Positions 1-6,551 of a DNA stretch of 7,275 bases are shown one piece after another. Location of the stretch: positions 1 through 7,275 of the forward strand of contig DAOUSX010000048.1 in NCBI GenBank assembly GCA_030627025.1, read 5' to 3'. The translations under genes were made by a program, and so were the position numbers. This DNA comes from Dehalococcoidia bacterium. Its GTDB lineage: Bacteria > Chloroflexota > Dehalococcoidia > GIF9 > AB-539-J10. The notes under the pieces were generated by a model. It was not told the DNA's origin. It saw only the letters and a program-made list of their open reading frames with translations, and ran no database searches. The first letter of the stretch is position 1; each line of letters begins with the position of its first letter.

Positions 1-6
1 ACCTCC
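1..6 (-). promoter_or_regulatory. Shine-Dalgarno sequence for a gene beyond the left edge
   Basis: On the minus strand the 17 bases after the hyuA stop end in GGAGGT, a strong ribosome binding site. A start codon would be expected within about ten bases outside the window, so another gene of the same operon probably follows hyuA. The gene itself is not visible. Confidence 0.6.
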
Positions 7-17
7 GGTAATTAGGC

Positions 18-2105
18 TTACTGTAATTCTATGAAATAGTTACCCCACTTGGTAACAGTAAGGTCAGAGCCAGGAATGATAACTATAGTTGTTGTGGGCT
101 CCTCTATAATTGCAGGGCCGCTAACTCTGTGGCCATACTTAAGCTTTTCCCCGTCATAAATAGGCGTCTCAACAAGGCCACCCATTTCTTTAAAATAGGC
201 CTTCCTGCTATCTTTCAAGGCAGCTGAGGGGTCCTTACCTCCATATGACTGCTCTTTCATTCTTAACTTAGGCATAATGCCTGTTGCCTGCGCTTTCCAG
301 TAGACACATTCGATATATTGTCCCGGCTCTTTGATAGCAAAGACTCTTTCGTGCACATCATGAAAATCGTTAACTATCTGGAGTAGCGATTCTGGAGTAA
401 TTCGATTACTCCGCAATGGGGTTTCAAGTTCCCAGACTTGACCTGGATACCTCGCCTCAACGAAGTATTCAAGCCTCTTGCTTTCAGAGGGCAGCCTCAT
501 TGAGGATAAGAACGCCTCCCCTTGCTGTTCAAGTTCCTTCAATATTTTGTTTACACCTTCATAATCGAAATTTTTGCTATCAGTGATATAAGTTGCACCA
601 AACTTACGCACTATATCAGAAGCCAGTCCCCCCATAGCACTGAATGCTCCAGCAGCCTTAGGCATTAATATTTTCTTTATCCCAAGCTCTTTGGCACAAG
701 GTACAATAATCAGCCCAGCAGCGCCTCCACCAGCAACCAGAAGCAGGTCACGGGGATCAACTCCCTGATTTACAGTCATTTCTCTGATAGCAGAAACCAT
801 GTTTATATTGACTACGCTGAGAACAGTGAAAGCCGCTTCTTGTAGTCCCACTCCTAAGGGATTAGCTATTTTTTGTTGAATCGCCTGCTCAGCTTTTAGA
901 GGATCTATCCTCATTCTACCCCCAAGGAAATACTCGGGATTGAGATACCCTTGCACAACCGCAGCGTCGGTCACTGCCGCTTCTTCACCGCCACGGGAGT
1001 AGCACGCTGGTCCGGGAAAGGCGCCAGCGCTTTGCGGCCCCACGTGAACAAGTCCACCAGGATCAATCCAAGCGACACTTCCTCCCCCCGCTCCGACGCT
1101 TCTGATGTCCACCTTCTCCACCCCTAACATGTGGCTTGTATATTCTTCTGCTATCCAGCTCTCCTTTGATGACATAATACTGCCATCTCTAACCACGCCA
1201 ACATCGAAGCTCGTGCCACCCATATCGACGACAAGCACATCATTTATGCCTTTTTCCTGTTCAGCCATGAGCAACCCTCCCGCAGGAGTCGTAGTGGGAC
1301 CAGAATTGACGGTATATATTGGCCTTTTACTAACGTCCTCAGCTGTTGCCACCCCACCGCTTGAAGTGACCAAATAAAAATCTCCAACAAACCCATTTTC
1401 TGTCAGAAATTTTTCCAATCTACTTACATATCGACTCATGACAGGTTTCAGCGAGGCATCAATAACTGTTGAAGACGCTCGCCGATATTCGCGAATGATG
1501 GGATTCACTTCATGGCTAAGAGATACATACACCTCTGGCCACTCCTGTTTAATGATTTCACCAATCCTCTTTTCGTGCACAGGATTTGCGATAGACCATA
1601 AGAGGCAAACTCCGACTGCCTCTACATTCCATTCTTTTAGTTGCCGGATTGCCTTTCTAACATCGTCTTCATTAAGGGGGATCACTTCTTCCCCCGCGTA
1701 GTTCATTCTCTGCCTTATAGGCATGGTCAGGTATAGAGGAACGTAAGGCTCGGGGTAATCTATATCCCAGTTAAAAGGCTCAGTCTTTCCCCCTTCCCTC
1801 ATAAGAAGGATATGTTTGAACCCTGCAGTGGTCAAAAAACCAGTCTTAGCGGCACGATTTTGTAATATAGCATTTGTTGAAATTGTTGTGCCGTTATAAA
1901 CAAGAGAAATGCTTTTACTCAATAGCTCGTTAATGGATACTTCATAATGCTCGCTGCAGAGTTTCAAAACATCGATGACCCCTTCATCAAAATCTGGGGG
2001 TGTCGATGGGGATTTAGTGGCGAACCACTCCCCTTTCTCATCTACACTAATAAGATCGGTAAAAGTTCCTCCAACATCTATACATACGCGTAACCTTAGT
2101 TTCAT
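18..2105 (-). CDS. hyuA: HyuA-family subunit, hydantoinase/oxoprolinase or acetone/acetophenone carboxylase type
   Basis: This 695-residue protein is the ATP-binding subunit of the HyuA/HyuB family, whose members use ATP to activate a carbonyl or cyclic amide for hydrolysis (N-methylhydantoin, 5-oxoproline) or carboxylation (acetone, acetophenone). It is probably cytosolic, with no signal peptide or membrane segment. The N-terminal Hydant_A_N domain opens with the phosphate-binding motif DVGGTFTD (residues 10-17). The catalytic domain has SGP (268-270), a second phosphate loop DMGGTSFDV (294-302), GAGGGS (338-343) and PGPACYSRGG (364-373). The C-terminus ends in the usual VSGPAIIEEPTTT region. 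Length is normal for HyuA and shorter than acetone carboxylase large subunits. The ATG directly follows the hyuB stop codon with no base between, and AAGGA at 2115-2119 lies 9 bases upstream inside hyuB, so the pair is probably translationally coupled. Family membership is secure; hydrolase versus carboxylase and the substrate cannot be decided from sequence. Confidence 0.92.
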   Translation of the reverse strand: MKLRLRVCIDVGGTFTDLISVDEKGEWFATKSPSTPPDFDEGVIDVLKLCSEHYEVSINELLSKSISLVYNGTTISTNAILQNRAAKTGFLTTAGFKHILLMREGGKTEPFNWDIDYPEPYVPLYLTMPIRQRMNYAGEEVIPLNEDDVRKAIRQLKEWNVEAVGVCLLWSIANPVHEKRIGEIIKQEWPEVYVSLSHEVNPIIREYRRASSTVIDASLKPVMSRYVSRLEKFLTENGFVGDFYLVTSSGGVATAEDVSKRPIYTVNSGPTTTPAGGLLMAEQEKGINDVLVVDMGGTSFDVGVVRDGSIMSSKESWIAEEYTSHMLGVEKVDIRSVGAGGGSVAWIDPGGLVHVGPQSAGAFPGPACYSRGGEEAAVTDAAVVQGYLNPEYFLGGRMRIDPLKAEQAIQQKIANPLGVGLQEAAFTVLSVVNINMVSAIREMTVNQGVDPRDLLLVAGGGAAGLIIVPCAKELGIKKILMPKAAGAFSAMGGLASDIVRKFGATYITDSKNFDYEGVNKILKELEQQGEAFLSSMRLPSESKRLEYFVEARYPGQVWELETPLRSNRITPESLLQIVNDFHDVHERVFAIKEPGQYIECVYWKAQATGIMPKLRMKEQSYGGKDPSAALKDSRKAYFKEMGGLVETPIYDGEKLKYGHRVSGPAIIEEPTTTIVIIPGSDLTVTKWGNYFIELQ

Positions 2106-3911
2106 TTAATTTCTTCCTTCTTTTTTTCTTAACTCTTCTCGAAGGTTTTTTGTTGCTTCATAATCTACCGCATACAGTTCTGGCTTTGTATCCAATACCA
2201 CGCCGTATACCTCGCGCGCCTTTTCTACAGAAATCCATCCCTCTCTAGCCTTATGCCTCACCCGCTCCGGATCACGTTTCAGGGGATCGCCATATCCACC
2301 ACCACCAGTAGATTGAGTTACAATTTTTTCACCGGGCATTAAAATTTCCGTCCCAAACTGAGGGATGTCTACACGATTCCTGTCCTTGTCTAACTTCCAT
2401 ACGGTGCATGGTGAGCCGGATTGCCCACCTCGGATACCTTTAGGCGGGGAAAAATGCCCATCACTGGGATATATGCATACTATGGGAGCAATTGTTGGCC
2501 CCTGTTCTATATAACCACCGGGGCCACCATCCCATTGGCCAGCTCCACCAGAATCGGTCAAAAGGCTAGCTACATAGGCCATCATGGGAAACTCCAGCTC
2601 CTCAACCTCAACACTGCCATTATAGAGAACACCTCCAGTTACTGGGATACCATAGGTGTACCATCCGTCATGACCGTATAAGGCAGGGCCACCACTGGCT
2701 GTGTGAATAGTTTGACCAATATATGGCGCATTGCCGCGGCGTGGGTCAGTCCCAGACCAAACACCTGCAGGGGGAGGCATACCACATCCTCCCTCTGCCA
2801 TCCCCATTTTTTCACCTACCCTGCTAAAAATGCTCTGTACCAAGCTAACAATCCGGTCACCAACATTGGTCGTAGCCATAGATACACTTGTTTTCTTCTC
2901 GGGATCAGGATAGCCAACAACACAGTTTTTACGTAGTTTTACCTTGATATGGCTGAGGCTACCGCTATTATGAGGAATATCAGGCGCCAAACAGTTTAAA
3001 ACGCCTATCGCGGCATTATTTGCAGAGCAAGCCTCTGATTCATTAAAGCCGCCAGGTATACAATCAATGTTATCAGTGAGGTCAACGATTATATAGGCTT
3101 CGCTGGGGTCAATAGTGATCTTTGCGTGGATAGGTATTCCATCTGGAGCAACGCCAGGAATAGGATCATGCTTTACATCTCCTTCCCACGTGCCCTTTGG
3201 GAGCTTTTTAATTTCATCGACCATCCTACTTTCTCCGTAATCCATCCACTCCTCAATAAAATCCTTTATAACATCTGCACCATATCTATTGCAGAGTTCT
3301 TTAAGTGCTCTTTCCCCTACCCTGACTGAACCAACTTGCGCTAAGTAATCGCCATACCACTGCTGTGGAACACGAATATTTTCACGACACATCCTGATAA
3401 TATCCTTTATATCCTTGTAATTTCTCTGGATCCTTATGCATGGAAAGCTTATACAACCCTCTTCGTATAAGTCCTTTGCAAAAGGCATGTAAGTGGTTGG
3501 CAAAGCATTTCCTATATCTGCCTGGTGTGCCCTAGCTATGGCAGTGAATAAATGCTTACCATTATAAAAAACCGGGTCTATAATTGTGAAATCAGCATGA
3601 TGGGTATTACCATAGTAAGGGGAGTTATGTAAAAAACAATCTCCTTCTGCGATATCATCAAAAAATTCAGTCATCGCTTTAGAAACACGCTCAATACCAA
3701 CAACATGGACAGGAAGTCCCTCTGCTGAAACAATTAGACGATTATCAGCAGTTGTAATACCGCATGAAAAATCTCTCCCCGTATTCAGGGTAATGGATCG
3801 ACCTGTCCTCAGCATGGTACCAGTCATCTCCTTTGTAATAGTTTCGAATCTCCGGGATAGAACTGCCATTAAAAAGGGCTCTATTTTCCTAACTTTCTGT
3901 TTCACAGTCAT
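2106..3911 (-). CDS. hyuB: HyuB-family subunit, partner of HyuA
   Basis: This 601-residue protein is the HyuB (hydantoinase B) subunit that forms the heteromeric enzyme with HyuA. Early in the protein are GNTHHADF (residues 101-108) and ARAHQADIGN (126-135). H104, D107 and H129 have the same spacing (3 and 25 residues) that I recall for the Mn ligands of the acetone carboxylase alpha subunit (His150, Asp153, His175), so a metal-bearing active site is likely. The C-terminal part has the family glycine motif GGGGYGDP from residue 536, then a charged tail. Length fits hydantoinase B proteins and is well short of acetone carboxylase alpha. The ATG start lies only 3 bases after a perfect AAGGAGG (3915-3921), and the GTG at codon 3 would sit at a better 9-base spacing, so the true start may be 3905. 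The 76 bases upstream hold no clear terminator. The stop codon abuts the hyuA start. Substrate unknown. Confidence 0.92.
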   Translation of the reverse strand: MTVKQKVRKIEPFLMAVLSRRFETITKEMTGTMLRTGRSITLNTGRDFSCGITTADNRLIVSAEGLPVHVVGIERVSKAMTEFFDDIAEGDCFLHNSPYYGNTHHADFTIIDPVFYNGKHLFTAIARAHQADIGNALPTTYMPFAKDLYEEGCISFPCIRIQRNYKDIKDIIRMCRENIRVPQQWYGDYLAQVGSVRVGERALKELCNRYGADVIKDFIEEWMDYGESRMVDEIKKLPKGTWEGDVKHDPIPGVAPDGIPIHAKITIDPSEAYIIVDLTDNIDCIPGGFNESEACSANNAAIGVLNCLAPDIPHNSGSLSHIKVKLRKNCVVGYPDPEKKTSVSMATTNVGDRIVSLVQSIFSRVGEKMGMAEGGCGMPPPAGVWSGTDPRRGNAPYIGQTIHTASGGPALYGHDGWYTYGIPVTGGVLYNGSVEVEELEFPMMAYVASLLTDSGGAGQWDGGPGGYIEQGPTIAPIVCIYPSDGHFSPPKGIRGGQSGSPCTVWKLDKDRNRVDIPQFGTEILMPGEKIVTQSTGGGGYGDPLKRDPERVRHKAREGWISVEKAREVYGVVLDTKPELYAVDYEATKNLREELRKKEGRN

Positions 3912-3914
3912 TCG

Positions 3915-3921
3915 CCTCCTT
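3915..3921 (-). promoter_or_regulatory. Shine-Dalgarno of hyuB with ambiguous start
   Basis: The perfect AAGGAGG is followed by only CGA before the ATG at 3911 (3-base spacing). The in-frame GTG at 3905 has 9-base spacing. The site bears on which start codon of hyuB is used; the difference is two residues. Confidence 0.7.
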
Positions 3922-3987
3922 CCGTTTAGTTTAGATCCTTTTACCCCGTTACCTTATTTTATCTTTTCACTCCCCTTTACGGACAAT

Positions 3988-5514
3988 CTAAGATTTACCG
4001 TACAACTCTCGAAATCGCTCCAACATCTTTCTGGGGGTTACGGTAGGTCTTTCATATCTAGGCAGCTCTTTTTCTATGCCAAACAGGTATTTCGCTATGC
4101 TCTTCAAACTCTCGACATCATATCTTCCCATCATGGTGATAGTTTCCATTTGAGGAGAGCCACCACCATGCAATCCTGCAACCTGCATCACACCAGCTAC
4201 ATCTGAGACTATCAAGCTCTCTATACCTCGGAAACATCTATGCTGATTTTCTGCAGATATCTTTGGATTTCTCATCAAGTATTTATTTGCCAGTTTCCCT
4301 GTTTCTTCTGAGAAGAATTCCTCCTCAAAGGGCATGGTAGCGCACAAACCTCCAGCAAGGTCAGCGACGATTTTAAACTCGTTATAAATCTCCTCTCCAG
4401 CGAGTTTTCTGCCAGCATTAGTTAAGATTTCGTCAGGTACCCATGTTCCAGACGACGATTTCTCAGCACGATAGGCGCTCATTTGACCGGCAGCAAAAAC
4501 AAGCTCTGCCGTGCTTATCATATGGCATAGCTTGTCCCTTACATGAGTTGTCCTGTCAATCCCATTGTATTCTGCTACAAGTGCTGCAGCACTAGCTAGA
4601 ACTTCCGATACCGCAGGCTTACAACCGGTATATGAATGACGGTGGTAATGTGCAAAGAGCAAAGCGAGGAAACCAGCGAAGGGTGTCTGTCTCGGGTCAG
4701 CCTTCCCATCCATAAAGACCCTTTCCCGAGGGACAAAGACATCGTCAAAGATGGTAAACGATTCCGCATCACCCATTCCTGCAGCGGGAGTATCTAGATA
4801 TTTTGTCTTATGCAACTGAGCAGGCCTAACAAGCATTTTTACTCCTTCCCAGTCGGCAGGGATGGCGAAGGCAACAGCGTAGTCATTATCTTTGTCAGTC
4901 ATGAATCTTGTAGGTATAGCTATAATCTCATCGCTCACTGGAGCGGTTGTATTATCAATCTTGGCTCCCCTGACCACGATGCCATCAGGCCTGCTTTCTA
5001 CTATTCTGAGATAAAGGTCTGGGTCCACCTGCTCATGAGGTCTTTTGAGCCTGTCGCCTTTGGTATCGGTCTGAGCACAGTTAGCACATATATCGTTGTC
5101 TTGCCAATATCTAAGATACTTAAGGAAGTTTTGATTGGTATCTGTGCCTAAGAGCTGGTCCATCTCATAGGTAACCACGGAGAGGGCATTCATAACATCT
5201 ATTCCCATACACCTCATAATACAGCCGCCAACCCTGTGGCAAAGGAGCCTGGTCATCCGCTGTTTCTTCAACAGGTCATCCACGCTTTGGTGAATGTGGG
5301 TAAATCTGTTTATCTTCTCTCCTGTTAAGTGTGATGTTGTCGTGCATAGATCCTGCCACTCAGGGTCATTAGCACGATCGTATGTCTCTCGTATAATGCG
5401 TAGCTGTCCACTAAGTCTCTCATCATCCCTACCCACTTTCTCCCCACCCATGTAGAGATTTTTCCGCATCTTCTTGATTCCACTGAAGTAATCATCGTAG
5501 GTCTTAATAGCCAT
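3988..5514 (-). CDS. 4-hydroxybutyryl-CoA dehydratase-like [4Fe-4S] flavoprotein of the HpaB superfamily
   Basis: This 508-residue protein has the acyl-CoA-dehydrogenase-like fold shared by HpaB monooxygenases and 4-hydroxybutyryl-CoA dehydratase (AbfD). AbfD is a radical dehydratase with FAD and a [4Fe-4S] cluster held by Cys99, Cys103, His292 and Cys299 (Clostridium aminobutyricum numbering). All four ligands appear here one residue earlier: C98-x3-C102 and H291-x6-C298. Other AbfD active-site residues are also present: T189, Y295, K299, and E251 of the ESxxxFDDVF motif. Two positions look changed: M100, where I recall Gln101, and Q444, where the upstream paralogue has Glu. The family motif FTHIHQSVDDL is at 71-81, TDxKGDR at 149-155, and AEYNG at 314-318. 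Compared with the upstream paralogue it has about 5 extra residues before H291 and a 26-residue C-terminal tail. AAGGAGG (5519-5525) lies 4 bases from the ATG and 1 base after the previous stop. Fold and cluster are well supported; the 4-hydroxybutyryl-CoA substrate is not. HpaB monooxygenase is the less likely alternative. Confidence 0.87.
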   Translation of the reverse strand: MAIKTYDDYFSGIKKMRKNLYMGGEKVGRDDERLSGQLRIIRETYDRANDPEWQDLCTTTSHLTGEKINRFTHIHQSVDDLLKKQRMTRLLCHRVGGCIMRCMGIDVMNALSVVTYEMDQLLGTDTNQNFLKYLRYWQDNDICANCAQTDTKGDRLKRPHEQVDPDLYLRIVESRPDGIVVRGAKIDNTTAPVSDEIIAIPTRFMTDKDNDYAVAFAIPADWEGVKMLVRPAQLHKTKYLDTPAAGMGDAESFTIFDDVFVPRERVFMDGKADPRQTPFAGFLALLFAHYHRHSYTGCKPAVSEVLASAAALVAEYNGIDRTTHVRDKLCHMISTAELVFAAGQMSAYRAEKSSSGTWVPDEILTNAGRKLAGEEIYNEFKIVADLAGGLCATMPFEEEFFSEETGKLANKYLMRNPKISAENQHRCFRGIESLIVSDVAGVMQVAGLHGGGSPQMETITMMGRYDVESLKSIAKYLFGIEKELPRYERPTVTPRKMLERFRELYGKS

Positions 5515-5518
5515 TTTT

Positions 5519-5525
5519 CCTCCTT
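5519..5525 (-). promoter_or_regulatory. Shine-Dalgarno of the Fe-S dehydratase-like gene
   Basis: AAGGAGG lies 4 bases before the ATG and one base after the amidohydrolase stop codon. It fixes the start at 5514 and makes reinitiation by ribosomes finishing the upstream gene likely. Confidence 0.75.
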
Positions 5526-5526
5526 T

Positions 5527-6468
5527 TTAGCTTTCAAAGCCAAAGATTTTGGCAGCGTTTTCACCAAGTACTGCGTCTATCTCTTCTTTTGTAAATTTAA
5601 TGCCATCAGGCGCATTCTCAGGGAGCTCCTTTATCATGTTAAGCCAGTCTTTCATAGGGATTACAGCCTCCAATACGGGATTGTCTGTTCCCCAAAGGAA
5701 CTTTGATGCATCAGCCTCATCAAAGGCTGCTCTTAGCATATGGCAAAACTCGGCGAAGTTTCTTCTTGCTGTTACCTGTTGACCTGAGAAATCGGCATAG
5801 AAGGTGGTTGCCTTGGCCGATATCAGGTTAACCAGTTCGTGCCACCAGCAGAAGCCCATATGAGCACCTATGACCGTAAGTCTTGGGAAATCAGTTACTA
5901 TACTATCCAGGTAGACAGGCCTGGCATATTTACTTTTCCAGGGCTTTGAAATGGGTCCCAGATGGGAAAGCAGCGGGATATTTAATTCTTGAGCCTTCTC
6001 CGGTACCCTGTATGACTCTTCACTGTCAGGATAGAAGCCTGCTGTGGGATGATACTTAAGACCGCGGCATCCATAGTCGTTCACCGCTCTGTCCAGGATA
6101 TCAACCGCGGCAGACCTGCGCGGGTCAACCCCGGCAAATGCAACAACTCTATTGGGGTACTTCTTTGCCAAAGAGCCATAGAATTGATTGATCTCGTTCA
6201 CTGTTTTGTCTGCCTCTCCTACCCCGTATCCAAAATCAAGGGCCATAATAAAGGCCTTGTCCACCCCTGATGCGTCCATGTTTGCTATCAGCTTAGAGCC
6301 ATCAGCATCCATCATTGGGTCCATGATGTTGTTCTTTACTTCATCTACTGTAGGAGAACCTAGTTTGTTCTTTCTAAAAAAATCTATCGCGATTTCAGCC
6401 AGTTCGTTCCAGTAGTTATCCGATATGATATCCCATGTATAAACATGGCAATGTGCATCCATAATCAT
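5527..6468 (-). CDS. Amidohydrolase-2 family TIM-barrel metal-dependent hydrolase (COG2159 type)
   Basis: This 313-residue cytosolic protein belongs to the amidohydrolase-related family that includes ACMSD-type decarboxylases and hydrolases of lactones or ring-cleavage products. The metal site is visible in order: HxH in DAHCH (H6, H8) on the first strand, H169 in LLSHLG, H203 in IGAHMG, and D262 in WGTDNP. KYHP (138-141) on the middle strand and the closing segment IDAVLGENAAKIFGF are typical of the family. Length is normal. The first ATG is supported by AAGGAGG at 6474-6480, five bases upstream; a second ATG two codons on would be spaced 11 bases away. The stop lies 12 bases before the Fe-S dehydratase-like gene, so the two are very likely co-transcribed and may act in sequence. 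Family members hydrolyse C-N or C-O bonds or decarboxylate, and nothing in the sequence says which applies here. A lactone, cyclic amide or carboxylated intermediate of this operon's pathway is a reasonable guess. Confidence 0.88.
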   Translation of the reverse strand: MIMDAHCHVYTWDIISDNYWNELAEIAIDFFRKNKLGSPTVDEVKNNIMDPMMDADGSKLIANMDASGVDKAFIMALDFGYGVGEADKTVNEINQFYGSLAKKYPNRVVAFAGVDPRRSAAVDILDRAVNDYGCRGLKYHPTAGFYPDSEESYRVPEKAQELNIPLLSHLGPISKPWKSKYARPVYLDSIVTDFPRLTVIGAHMGFCWWHELVNLISAKATTFYADFSGQQVTARRNFAEFCHMLRAAFDEADASKFLWGTDNPVLEAVIPMKDWLNMIKELPENAPDGIKFTKEEIDAVLGENAAKIFGFES

Positions 6469-6473
6469 TTTTC

Positions 6474-6480
6474 CCTCCTT
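6474..6480 (-). promoter_or_regulatory. Shine-Dalgarno of the amidohydrolase gene
   Basis: AAGGAGG lies 5 bases before the ATG at 6468, favouring it over the second ATG at 6462. The rest of the 83-base gap upstream (to 6551) shows no convincing terminator or promoter. Confidence 0.75.
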
Positions 6481-6551
6481 CCTCTAACCTGTTACTCTAC
6501 CTTGCATCCTCGTTAAATTCTGCAAGCTCCTATCAGCTATTGTTAAGGTTT

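Noticed and set aside
3958..3986. Possible minus-strand promoter before hyuB: TTGTCC, 17 bases, GATAAA
   Set aside because: Spacing is ideal but each box matches only 4 of 6 consensus bases in an AT-rich gap; too weak to annotate, although an internal promoter for hyuBA cannot be excluded.
1105..5151. Plus-strand open frames of 60-137 codons (for example 1105-1377, 3793-4206, 4810-5151)
   Set aside because: All lie antisense to well-supported minus-strand genes, have no recognisable motifs and read as low-information shadow translations.
3988..5514. Naming the Fe-S protein abfD (4-hydroxybutyryl-CoA dehydratase) outright
   Set aside because: Cluster ligands fit, but the Met100 and Gln444 differences and the hyuBA/amidohydrolase context leave the substrate open.
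5325..5567. 80-codon minus-strand frame overlapping the amidohydrolase end and the Fe-S protein start
   Set aside because: It overlaps two confidently assigned genes in another frame and shows no family motif.
6501..6526. Inverted repeat CTTGCA/TGCAAG with a 14-base loop in the 83-base gap
   Set aside because: Six-base arms, a long loop and no T-run after it; not a credible terminator and could be chance.
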